A stretch of DNA of 64,000 bases from Phycomyces nitens (Eukaryota > Mucoromycota > Mucoromycetes > Mucorales > Phycomycetaceae): contig JAHRBC010000005.1 of the NCBI GenBank assembly GCA_022702545.1, forward strand, positions 4,418,501 to 4,482,500, written 5' to 3'. The notes under the pieces are model-generated. The model did not search any database. It was not told the DNA's origin and saw nothing but the letters and a program-made list of their open reading frames with translations. This document shows positions 24,379 to 35,977 of the stretch, piece after piece. A program made the position numbers and the translations under genes. Position 1 is the stretch's first letter; each line of letters begins with the position of its first letter.

Positions 24379-27300
24379 CTATACAAGATAGTCGCCTAGG
24401 TTTTTACTGTGCATACTCGTAACTGTGATACTAGATTGCCTATCGGACATATTTGACATTAGGGATTGCTCTTCAGACCGGGAAAGTGCTGAATCTAGTT
24501 CCTTGAATATTTCATTATCAACATAGTAGGCCTTTAGCAAACGCTCCATCAATTGAAACCGTCTTTCGAGCAGCTGTACTCGTTCTTGTTGATCGTATAG
24601 AGTCATGTGTTTGCTTTTCTCTTTGGCTATCTCGTCTTGGTAAGTATCATTTTTTGCCGAAAAGCTGTCATTGACAAGACTGACAAAAGGAATAGGTGTG
24701 TCCAAGGTGCCAAATCGCTTTTTCAGACTCTTGTCGAGAGATCGTCTTAGAGGACCATTAGACCACCGTTGAACAATACCCCAAGGAGATTTTGGACGGA
24801 AACCAAATAGCCACACTTGTATACTGATAACAATGCTAAGAACACCACCAACAGAGCCAAGAGAATTGATGATCGTATGAATCTTTTGTTCCTGTTCAAT
24901 GACAGTAATATAGTCGGCTGGATATAGAGTGACAGATCCAAAAAGCCCCAGATAATTAGAGCTGAATCCATTGTATGCCATGTTAAAGTCGCTTATAAGA
25001 ACAGAAGTACTTATTTCTGGTGTATGGTTGTGGCACGGCATGAAGCCTATTTGGTTCCAGCCATTGTCATCGAGGTACTGATGGTCTTTAATTTGATACT
25101 CCATAGACAGCGAATCATTTGTATACATTGTAAATGTATTTTCATCGGCCTCTCCTTGCATGTCCCACATTGCCCACTCTGCAACAGCCTGGTCTGACAT
25201 GGTCAGTGGTACATTGGTTGTGGTGATATTATAGATCTTTGTATTCGGATCAACTCCAGGGGGGTATTGGGTAATACGGATAGTGCCAGCAACGGATTGA
25301 TCTCCATTGAATATAAACCGAACCTTAGTGCCACTGATATTTCCATCAAGGGAATCTACTAGCCGGAACCAGCTTGGTGGAGAGAATAGGTAGCAATCAG
25401 GGCTTTCTAAGGTGTACTCAAAGGCAGGAAGATGGATTGTCCTGTCAAGCCGTGTTATGAAACTTGAGCAAGAGAAGCCAGTGTCAGTGTTGCAGGATAT
25501 GTTGACACCAAGGTTTTCTTGTGAGGTTCCTTCATTTGCTACTTTGCCCATACCCCATCCATCAAAGCAGAATCGTATGTCTAGTTTGTTTTGGGTCAGC
25601 AAAGCTTTTTTTAGGAAAATGTAATCAAATACCTGGTACTTGAACAGACGAAACTTTTTCTTGGATTGTAATGCTTGTTATTGGACTTTCAATGGCTTGT
25701 TGAATGCAAAAGAACAAATAGGACAGGAATAGGAACGCGAGAATAATTTGCATTATTTGACGCGCTATTTCGGTCCACATGGGCTCTCCATTTCTATAAC
25801 AACAATGTTAATATGACCCCTTATTCTAGAGTCGTTTCATGCTTACCTTTGATCCCAAAAACTATCCAGCAGTAAGTTTGGGAAGAAATTGATGTCTTTG
25901 TATGTTTTCCATATACATAATCCCAAGAGAATTGCAAGTAAAATAGAACAAATAACTATCCCTGCAATCACAGCTCCACTGTATCTCTTGGGAGGGACTA
26001 TGTATGTGTGTTGCACATTCAACAATTCATCTGGCCCACTCAGCCAAGAAAACTGAGACTTCTCTTGATTGTCGATGCGTAATATATTCAGATCCTTGTA
26101 AGAAAGAAATGACGCTTGTCCTATAGAATATGTCAAGTTTTGATGCTTTATACATTTATTAATACACAAAATTACCATATGCAATTGCCAATAGATTTGT
26201 ATCGATAAATCCCATGGATGCTCTTGTACGAGCGGAAGGATAAACACCAGTTATATTTGGTTTTTTCCAGACCCATGTAACTGTATCCAGTAACATAACC
26301 TCGTTACATTCTACTTGATTTAAAGTTGCAGCACCATTGTCTCCTACACCAAGGAAGTGTGTTAATATACGATTTTCTTTTAACCAAAGATTTATTTACC
26401 TCCAAACATAAATATTGTCTTATTGTCTGGACCTAATGATATTTATCGCGTTAGTCCTAATGCTCATCGAGAAAGACAATGTCTACAAGGTTAGTAAATA
26501 CCTAATGCTGCACTTGCACCTATACGTTTCCTGAGAACTTCCCCAGTGGTGTTCCGATACGACCATGAGTTTGTCTTTGTATCGTAGATATCGACTTCAT
26601 TTGATCTTATCAAGAGCTGTAAACCTGTCTTGGAGTGGAACCCTGAAATGAACACAATCTGACCATCTCTGTATAAAAGCGCAATAAATATTGTTATTGA
26701 TCGTGTTGCCTTTTAAAAAAAATTCTCAGGGTACTTACGGAAGAACTGTGGCGGTGTGCCCACTGCGATAGTTGAGGCTGGCCAGAGTGAGGTCCATATA
26801 TTCATAGCTGACTGGATCAAAAGACCACAGCTGGTTAAAGACCGTGTCTTGTTGATCTTCTCCACCAAAGATATAGACTTGTCCATTTGGGGCCAATGTG
26901 GCCGTGAAGCCAATACGGTTTGATGGTCCAAAAGTCTGGTTGCGTGGAATGACTTGTCTCCAGGTTGAATCAAGGTCATGTAGGTCGTATGTATAAGTGA
27001 ATATAAGCCCATCGTTTCCGATCCTATTTTCATCGTATCCCGTAAAGAGCAATACGGTGCGGTTGTCAGGAAGAACTACTGCCTGGGAATAGCTGGAGAC
27101 TGGACCATTCTTTTCATAAAACGATTGATACTCTCTCTGCCCTATTTTACCATTGCTTTTCGATAAATAGAGAGAAGTGAACAAGTCTGACGTGATGCCT
27201 TTGCTAGTAGAGCCGCCATAAGAATACAGCGTGTTTTCGTGTATAAATGTAGCTGCTGCAGAACGAGGGTCAACTCTTCTCCAATCATTGGAAGGTCCGG

Positions 27301-27394
27301 TATAGGCACTCGATACTGGAGTTATGGCACATAGGCAGAGTACAAAAACAGCAAAAAAGAAGGAATGTGTAGGGAAGAAAATGAAGTTTGCCAT
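24379..27394 (-). CDS. Kelch-propeller protein with second ectodomain and three membrane segments
   Basis: Seven exons: 27394-26739, 26668-26502, 26432-26400, 26343-26176, 26120-25847, 25793-25633, 25580-24379, 2661 nt, 886 aa; phases match at all six introns. Residues 1-29 are a signal peptide ending near SSA. About 30-380 form a kelch/galactose-oxidase-like propeller (YSYGGSTS, LLFTGYDENRIG, VYIFGGEDQQ, IVFISGF, IFMFGGDNG); no galactose-oxidase copper site is evident, so a binding role is likelier. TM1 is at about 389-411 (GAVIAGIVICSILLAILLGL), then a short loop, TM2 at about 445-465 (IILAFLFLSYLFFCI), a ~255-residue second ectodomain with Cys residues (FCFDGWG, ISC, FSC, DCY, PCH) and NxS/T sites, TM3 at about 723-747, and a cytosolic tail with a likely coiled coil (LLERRFQLMERLLKAYY). 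Topology puts both ectodomains outside. Function unknown; a surface sensor is plausible. Confidence 0.8.
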
Positions 27395-28020
27395 TCGAGC
27401 AGAGATAAAGGCAAGACCAAAAAAAGAGAGTGTGTTGCTTTTAAACTAGAAGATTGTTGGTAACCATACTTTACCAATCGGCCATGTCTTTAAAATGTCC
27501 CCTTTGTATTTCAGTCCATTACTGACTCCCCGTATACTTTTGCATTCCAACTCCGGGTTTGCTTCTTTATACTCGAGTTCATGTTCAGATTGTATTATAA
27601 AACTATATCACTATCACAAAGAAAATAAAAGGAATGGCTCAAGTATAAGCCTTTGGAAGTCTGGGCACATAGTCGGGTGCTATTTCAAGTATGAAAACCT
27701 TTTTTGTAAGCTAAATAAGGTTATCTGTTTAGACTATCTGTAGCAATACTGTGATAAAGATTGTTCCTAATGAATAATATATAGCTTTCCTTACAACGTT
27801 CTCAATGTTAATATATAGTATACACTATATGATATATAGATTAAATAGTACAAATATAGAAAAAATTAGACCTTTCCGAGGGATTTGGTACTTTTGAACG
27901 TTACAATTGTTTAACAGAAAAAGAAAACACAAACAAAGATATGTACACAAAAACTGTTTAAACTGCCTCGATAAATTCAGCAAGAAAAGAAAATCTAGAA
28001 AATACAAAAACACGTTAATA
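27395..28020. other. Promoter side of the kelch gene and AT-rich DNA
   Basis: No gene seen. The left part should hold the promoter of the kelch gene; the right part is AT-rich with TA-rich runs (about 27770-27845). Confidence 0.4.
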
Positions 28021-28327
28021 GAGACATTTGGGGATTTTTCTCAGATATCATAAAAGTAAATTTTCTCAAACTGTTACACGAGAATAGCGAAAATTCAAGC
28101 AGTTTTTTTCGCTAATAGCGAAAGTGCTTACGGTATTCTGATTTTTAAAATAAACCAATCAACTATACTTTATCTCTACTTTTACAGAACCGCATATGAT
28201 ATTTATTTAACGATCACATGTCATTGGCTATAAAGTATAACTAAAAAGGCAAGTCAAAGCTCATTATTTTGGACTATTTGTATTTCTAAAATAAGAGTTG
28301 CGAAAAATCTGAATCCCCAAATGTCTA
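28021..28327. mobile_element. Possible MITE with 15-bp terminal inverted repeats
   Basis: AGACATTTGGGGATT at 28022-28036 is matched by its exact reverse complement at 28312-28326. The inner flanks are related too: both sides carry a GATTTTTC-like stretch just inside. The ~305 bp between hold no coding frame. A TA lies next to each end, with a two-base offset on the left, so a target duplication is only suggestive. It ends 68 bp from the larger TIR element. Confidence 0.45.
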
Positions 28328-28395
28328 TTTAAATATACATATATATATATATATATATTGCAATCGATATACCATTCTAGTCTACACACTTTATA

Positions 28396-28478
28396 CAGTT
28401 GGCGCAACACTAAATGGCGGGTTTTTAATCTCCAAATAGGCGGATTTACTTTTTCCAAAGAGCGGAACTTGTTTTCTC
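28396..28478. repeat. Left terminal inverted repeat of the Tc1-type element
   Basis: Pairs with 31275-31376. The outer 21 bases differ at one position, and the inner 29-base block differs at one position. The middle parts have diverged and differ in length by about 19 bp. Confidence 0.85.
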
Positions 28479-28596
28479 AAAAGGCGGTCTCTTCGATCCT
28501 CAGTAGATATTTTTTACAGTTGTTTGTGACATTTTATTAGATAGGATTGTCTTTTAAGCAATCTTCAAATATGTTTATCGAATGTTGTACAAATGC

Positions 28597-29000
28597 TCAA
28601 AGATGTTCTGGAGTAATATTATTGCAAGCTTCAGTTATTATTGCTGATAAATCCTCTTTGGTTTGAAATGGACTACGTTTGACCTTATTTTTAACTATGG
28701 GCCAAAAATGGTCAATAAGATTAAGTTCAAGCGAGTAAGGAGGGAGATGAATGTACTTATATCCTCTCTCTGTCCCCATAGTATCAATCTCGTTAGATTT
28801 ATTGATTGATGCATTATCTATAACTATATAATATCCTTTTATTTCCGGAATGTAATCCATTGCTTTCTGAATAAAATTCATATAATGGCCAGTGACAGTT
28901 CCTTTGGAGGCAGGCTTCTTTCATTTTGATAGTGCTTTTCTTTTGCGATTATCAGAATCAATTTTTAGCCTTTTTAATGTGTGTTCTAGAGGATTTTAAA
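28597..29000 (-). pseudogene. Decayed Tc1/mariner transposase (DDE fragment)
   Basis: C-terminal catalytic part of a DDE transposase. Seen: SKGTVTGHYMNFIQKAMDY, then YIVIDNASIN (second catalytic Asp), RGYKYIHLPPYS, LELNLIDHFWPIVKNKVKR and a C-terminal EACNNITPEHL followed by a stop. The usual PxLNPIExFW motif reads LELNLIDHFW, so the third catalytic acidic residue is Asp instead of Glu. A stop codon lies upstream (between KRKALSK and KKPASKG), and the N-terminal DNA-binding part and first catalytic Asp were not found, so it is not functional. Confidence 0.75.
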
Positions 29001-30008
29001 GCTTCATATCGAGCTATGTTGCCAACATTATCAAAGAACTATCTCAAATATAGTTGCCCCTTTTGGTGGGAAGAAGGATTAACGATTTATACATGGTAAA
29101 ATGATTCATACTAATTGCCTGTTACAGCCCTTTTTTCTACAATTTATTTTGCTGTATCTCGAAACGATTTTCTATTGATCCAAATTATCACAGATTCCGG
29201 CTTAAACAAATAATCCCCCCTTTTTTCTTCGCTAACCACTCAATCTCTTTAACCAATCTTGCCAGAGTACATGATAATATCATTGAAAAAAAGTTAGAAA
29301 AAGAACTTAATAAATTAAAACTGAACGAACCTTAAAGAACATATAAAGCCATACAATGCAAGCTGGATGATGAATGCTTTGTGGCGCTACAAATGTCAAC
29401 TAAGCCAAGTATCTGATTTCGAGCAAGAAAGACTTATTGGTGTAATAAAAGCACAATAACAACTATATATGAACCCTGCATTTTACTGGAGAAATATCTT
29501 GGCTGACAACAGTATTTTTATTGTATCAGTTGGGAGTGGGAAGTGGTCTTTCCTCTTCTTGTACCAATAAGTGGTGTAAAATTGGATTCTAACTTAATCT
29601 AAATCTCCCGATAAGCGTAGCAATAATGGTAAAATGCGATCCTCTTCGTATTCTCCTCTAGATTATACCAGGCTAAACACATTTATAATTGTATTTACAA
29701 GAGAGAAGAAACATCATTTTAGTTTGTAATGAAAAATACATGAACTATAATCTAAAAAATTAAAGTGTGTAATGAGGGACTGATCGTAGTCACCTGACTT
29801 GGAATGGGGATCGTAACTAGTATTCAACTACGAGCCCTCGAATATCATTTTCATAATCATACAATAACTGATAGTCTTCTTTCCCAAATAATATTTGTCG
29901 TCCTCTATAAGACGTATTTATAGAATTCTCAACACTTTCAATTATCAGTAACCACCCGTTTATTACGGTTTAAAAGCTTATCGAGAGCATAATCGATACA
30001 AGTGTTTT

Positions 30009-30776
30009 TTAATTGTAATATAGATTACAAAGCATGCTCATAGGACCTTCCTCCGCGACAACGCTCGTGTGCTTTCCTTCGTTAAGCCTGATTATGCTTG
30101 TATTAACCAAGATTAACAAACTTGGTCTACACTCATGATTTCTGTTTGCCGTCGCAGCATTGACAGCCATTTTGTGCTCTTCTTTGAGTTGTTTGATTGC
30201 TATCAAGCTTTCTTCACACCCGGCCTACGTTTGGAAATAAGATTTTTGTATTTTTTGTTTTGTTTTTTGAATTATTCTACTTCTCTGCACCGTCGACATA
30301 CCGCTAGAGTCAAGTAGAATTGTATGAAAGGGATCATAGAGATATCCTTTTCTTTGAACTCAACTGAGACTACTACCCTCTGCTCTTTAGTCATGAGGAA
30401 GACCCCCAGTGTTTGCATCGACATGCTCCAATGTCGTATGTCATCGCCTTATAAAGCTAATCAATTAAGTTGGAGAAAAAGAAAGTGATATTGTTGCTTA
30501 CCATAGCCATAAAGGAAATGTACTTTTAATTTTCTAAATGTAGCAAATGTGCCTTTGCTGTACTTTTGTGTAATAATCAAAGCTGACATTGCTACTGTTG
30601 CCACCGCCATATCCAGAAGAAACTTCTGTCAGTAAAACTTCTAGACTAGAAAAATCGTCGGCGCAAATCAGGCCATCAGCGTTATACTTGTATCGACCAT
30701 CTGTCATCCCCTTGTCTCTCAGATATTGTGTACAGCTTTTAATACTTGTATCGAATACATAAAAACGGTAGCACAT
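30009..30776 (-). pseudogene. Decayed passenger gene inside the TIR element
   Basis: Three minus-strand frames in order look like one broken protein: 30776-30534 (RYKYNADGLICADD, VLLTEVSSGYGGGN), about 30450-30283 (HWSMSMQTLGVFLMTKEQ), and 30230-30009 (AIKQLKEEHK, IIRLNEGKHTSVVAEEGPMS). From memory this order resembles a repeated family of unnamed proteins in Mucoromycota genomes; I could not check it. Frameshifts or stops separate the pieces. It is not a transposase by any motif I can see, and it sits between the transposase remnant and the right TIR, on the same strand. Confidence 0.45.
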
Positions 30777-31274
30777 TTCGGATCTTGATAAAAAACCCCT
30801 TGTGGGATACTATTAAATCGACACGTCGGAAAGCAAGTCATGGACTATATGAATTGCCAATAATAATGTTAGGCACAAGTCAATACATAATATAGGTGTG
30901 CTTCATTTACTCTTGATATAAACAACCCAAGGTAAGAAAGAGATGGCTGTCATGAGCAGTAATTCATGCTTGACATCATCTTTACAAGTAATATTCTTGA
31001 CATTTTGGTAGAGTAGATTAGAATCGAGTGTTGCCAGTTTGTTTGAGTTGTATAAACTAATTTAGTTTAGAGTCTTTACTTATTAAAGGTATATCCTTAA
31101 CAGACTTTGGTTTGGTGTCTTTATTTGTTTGAAAAAGACGGTTCAAAAATTGATTCTATTATGTAGATTGTGATGCGTAATGAGTAAAGAAAGTGATTGA
31201 CAACTAGGGTCTTGCAATTGATTAATGCGTAATTCTGTGACTCGCTTTCCGCTGTGTCGATTTACTGTTGCCAT

Positions 31275-31376
31275 GAGAAAACAAATTCCGCTCTTTGGAA
31301 AAATAACCCCGCCTATTGAATATTTAAAGACTGGACATTTTATTTAAACCATCGACATTTAGTGTTGCGCCAACTC
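31275..31376. repeat. Right terminal inverted repeat of the Tc1-type element
   Basis: Reverse-complement partner of 28396-28478 and slightly longer. It ends next to the TA at 31377-31378. Confidence 0.85.
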
Positions 31377-32251
31377 TATACTCACATGGATATATCCATT
31401 GGATACACGGTCTTTGATCCCTCAATACTTGTACGACTTTTAATAACCATATTTTGAAAGCTTTTAGACCCTGTAATACAAAGAACAGAAAAATTAGAGC
31501 AACCATGCCCAAAATCTTGTATTACCTAGCTTCCAACCTCTTGGCATCACGCTCTACCTTCAGTCCTCACACGGACAAGGTTGGGATTTACCACGCTGGT
31601 ATTATTCTTTTTTTGGGCAATATTCTCTTGCTCAATACCCCGATTTAAAGGCGACCCCTTTATCAGATTGATATGTATATTAGCTCTAGAGTCAAAATTC
31701 TTCTTATTGTTGTTGTTTATGTAAGGCTATTTCAATAATACAAGTTTGGTAATTTACGATCAAAAAATATTACTTGCCACCCAATTTTGTTTCACATAAA
31801 GAGTAGGACAAGTATTGAAAGTATAGTATAATATATAATAACTAGCTTTATATTGGCAGATTTGGCTTTTTATTCTTCTTGAATCTGTAGTTTATTTGGC
31901 AAATATATTCCCCAGATATTTCAAAGGCCACTTGTAGCCGAAAATATGTAATGTTTCATGTTTTATAAAGTGAATAACAAGTCTTGTTTATTATTATTAT
32001 TATTATTACGTTTAATAGATCTATTTAACATCAAAAATCAAGGTCTAAATAGCCAAGAACCTTTTAAGGCAGTATATCAAAGTGCCTGTTCCTGGAGATC
32101 CCCCTGGAATTCAATCAAGAATGCCTAATATTCTATAAAGAAGTTTTAACAATAAGACCCAATGTTATAAGTCTTTGATCGTTCTTTGCCAATTCAGGAA
32201 AGCTAATTGAAAGATATTGAGATTGGTATGTACAAGACCAACTACATTTAA
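31377..32251. other. AT-rich region to the right of the transposon
   Basis: No supported gene. A 47-codon plus-strand frame at 31505-31648 (starting MPKILYYLASNLLASR, with one hydrophobic run) is the only ORF with some protein-like character; it is unrecognised and could equally be chance or transposon debris. (ATT)n occurs near 31990-32007. Confidence 0.35.
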
Positions 32252-32871
32252 CCCTGAGTTTTCAATGTGTGTATTTCCGTACAACCCACACTGTTATTAA
32301 AACAAGCAATTTCAATAGTACAGTTTTGCACTTTCAATATATATATATATATAAAGCGAGTGATTAAATTCCTAAAGAGGTATGTTTCTCTGGCCAAGAA
32401 GCTTATTGTAACTGCTGCGCTGGAAAATACAAGTCAGTTCGAAATCAAGACTTTTGTGACGAAAACGAGGATTATGTATAAAGACATGGTGGTACACATT
32501 ATCAATTATGTCAAATTTACCTTGTCATCTTTACTCCACCATATTTCTCTCCCCAGCTCTGTTCTTCAGGATGCCGTTCTCCGTAAAAACGGATCAAAGT
32601 TGTCGATTTCTGCAAGAACCAGTCCATGTCTGTCTTTTTGGAATCAATTTCACCCCAAACTTTGAAATCTTTCCAGATACTTGTAAGTATGCCATGTTTA
32701 AGCTTATTTCTCAAACCATTATTGATAGAAAATATGTCCATTGATAAAGCATGTCAAAACACAACTTACAGTGTTGTATCAAGAAATCTAATTTTGCAAG
32801 TGTACACACAGTCCAAGCTATTCTCTCTCTTCTTCTTTTTTTTAATCTTTTAATTTTGCAGATCCAAACCA
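32252..32871 (-). CDS. Possible small spliced gene, unrecognised
   Basis: Tentative. A consensus donor GTAAGT at about 32771 and an acceptor at about 32691 could remove a leader intron. The next exon contains ATG GAC TGG (MDWFLQKSTTLIRFYGERH, then PEEQSWGEKYGGVKMT), followed by a donor GTAAAT near 32519 and an acceptor near 32424 leading to AAVTISFLARETYLFRNL; the frame then runs through a TA repeat to a stop at 32252. The gene would be divergent from the ALY-like gene, with a shared CACGTG at 32916-32921. An overlapping plus-strand frame (32267-32665) is the competing reading. I recognise no family. Confidence 0.3.
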
Positions 32872-32915
32872 GATCAACTCAATTTTTTCTTTTTTTTAAA
32901 AAAAAGAGTACAAAT

Positions 32916-32921
32916 CACGTG
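32916..32921. promoter_or_regulatory. CACGTG (E-box type) element
   Basis: Palindromic CACGTG, the core site of bHLH factors, 46 bp upstream of the ALY-like start codon. Function is inferred from the motif and its position only. Confidence 0.35.
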
Positions 32922-32966
32922 ATCGCATAGGCGCATCCAACGGATTGGACCAAGCAGGTTGAGAGA

Positions 32967-34204
32967 ATGTTGCCCTTGGAAATGAAGTCAATTGCTGTAG
33001 ACCTCGACACGTCATTAGACGAAATCATCAAAACAAAAAAGATTAAGCAATCACGGGAGAACAATGGATATTCAAAATCGTCCTTCAAGCCATCAACTTT
33101 TGACAATAGACGGGTCGACAAACATCATGAAACAAATTACCGCAAATCCCAACATCCTTACAGTAAACCATCACGCTACAATTCCACAGAGGTACTTTAT
33201 TTCCGGAATCCAAATAGATTCAAGGTCTAATCATCCAATGGTTATAGTCTGTCGACAGCCATCGTCCAATATACTCTGCACGACCGGTAAAGGCTGGTCC
33301 TCTCCAGTCATCTGGCATCCGACAAAATATATCCAAACCAGATCCTTCTAGGATTGTAATTACAAAGGCCGTAACACGACGCCTTCCAATGAATCTAATG
33401 GTAGATCAAGATTCCAATCTTGATCAAGGTGGAATGGGAAGAGTAAGAAGGCAACCAATGCCTCGCGAAATGCCGCTTGGCGCCCCTCAACAGCCATTAT
33501 ATCATCCTCCCAATTATGCTATTCGCGGCCTATCACACCAGTCTCCCGGGAGAGGCTTGTCTATCCGAGGGGAATCTGGACCAGCAGTGGTGCTGATCAG
33601 TAACCTCGATCCAGGTGCAAATGCTGAGGATGTAAAGGTATTTTGGAAAGCAGAGTTGGATTAAATGAATACTAAGGATTTGTACCTTTGTGTTGAAATT
33701 AGACTGCATGTGCATATTTTGGACATATTCTTCAGTCCAATATCCTCTTGGATCGCTCTGGTCGTTCTCATGGTGAGGCAGAGGTTGAATTTGCGCACAA
33801 AGCTTCAGCATTGGACTGTGTGGCAAAGATGGATAATGGGATTGCAGATGGTAAGATTGCCTTTTGATCTACAGATGGATGACAAGTGATTATGGCTAAA
33901 AAGAAGGCGAGGTACTCTTGTATTCCATAGGCCGAGTTTTGCGTGTAATGCTGAGAAATAATAGGATGACACCTGCTTCCCTAATGCCCCCAATCCCTCA
34001 GAGTGTTCGTTCGGAAATACCCAATCGATCAGGCTACACATCAAAGTAAGTAGTAACTTTAGGCCTTTTGTACCATTTTATTCATCCAATTGGTGCAGTG
34101 CCAAATCATACTCTGATCACAACATTCCAGTTGGGCCAGCCTCAAATGAACTTCCAGATTATTCACGTTATGAGTCGTTCACAGGTGGGAATCGTCGTTA
34201 TTGA
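32967..34204 (+). CDS. ALY/REF (Yra1-like) mRNA export adaptor
   Basis: RRM protein that couples mRNA to the helicase UAP56/Sub2 and the export receptor. Five exons: 32967-33191, 33248-33637, 33703-33850, 33931-34045, 34099-34204, 984 nt, 327 aa. Residues about 10-24 (VDLDTSLDEIIKTKK) match the UAP56-binding motif, whose consensus is close to LDMSLDDII. A basic, low-complexity stretch follows. The single RRM is at about residues 184-263 (VVLISNLDPGANAEDVK, AYFGHILQSNILLD, GEAEVEFAHKASALDCV, GRVLRVML). The C terminus is polar and ends in GGNRRY; no clear C-terminal second UAP56 motif is seen. Yeast Yra1 is 226 aa, so this protein has a longer linker. Orthology to Yra1 rather than to other single-RRM adaptors is inferred. 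Confidence 0.8.
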
Positions 34205-34413
34205 ACAATTTAAATATATAAAAAAAAATATATACATATAAATATATATATATAAATAAAAATAAAAATATTGTCCAGGACCCCATTAAGCGAGCAAACA
34301 AACAAACAAATAAAGAAAGAAATTAATATATATATATATATATATAGTTTGTTTTTGATATCAAGGCTTGTCGATTATTTATTGAGTACTTTCTCTTTCT
34401 TAAAAGAAATGAT

Positions 34414-35718
<1,305 letters not shown>

Positions 35719-35937
35719 ATACGCAAACTAACATCAAAGGATTTGCTTTTTTTTAATCCTTTTTTCATGGTATCAAGATATATATATAAATCAACACGTA
35801 TTTTACCAAGAATTACTTTGAAAAAAATAATAACACGAGATTGTTCTGTAAGATATTGACGAAAGTGGATGACAATTGAGACATGATTGGCACTGGATGA
35901 TGCGGCGGCAATGGATATTTGTAAAGGATAAATACGG

Positions 35938-35977
<40 letters not shown>

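Larger units (their letters stand above)
28396..31376. mobile_element. Tc1/mariner-type DNA transposon, decayed, about 3 kb
   Basis: The ends are inverted repeats: CAGTTGGCGCAACACTAAAT at 28396 and its near-perfect reverse complement ending at 31376 (one mismatch in the outer 21 bases). A second matching block (TTTTTCCAAAGAGCGGAA, then TTGTTTTCTC) lies at about 28450-28478 and 31275-31304, so the TIRs span roughly 83 and 102 bp. TA dinucleotides flank both ends (28394-28395, 31377-31378), the expected Tc1/mariner target duplication. Inside, on the minus strand, are a decayed DDE transposase (28597-29000) and a decayed passenger gene (30009-30776). GGCGG-like motifs recur in the subterminal DNA and may be transposase binding sites. 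Confidence 0.8.

Noticed and set aside
25634..26247. Splitting the kelch gene into two genes at the intron near 25.8 kb
   Set aside because: The GT-AG intron joins the two parts in phase, total length is a multiple of three, no polyadenylation or promoter gap exists, and topology is consistent with one protein.
32267..32665. 132-codon plus-strand ORF
   Set aside because: It passes through a TA repeat and has no known motif; the opposite strand has better splice signals, though neither is certain.
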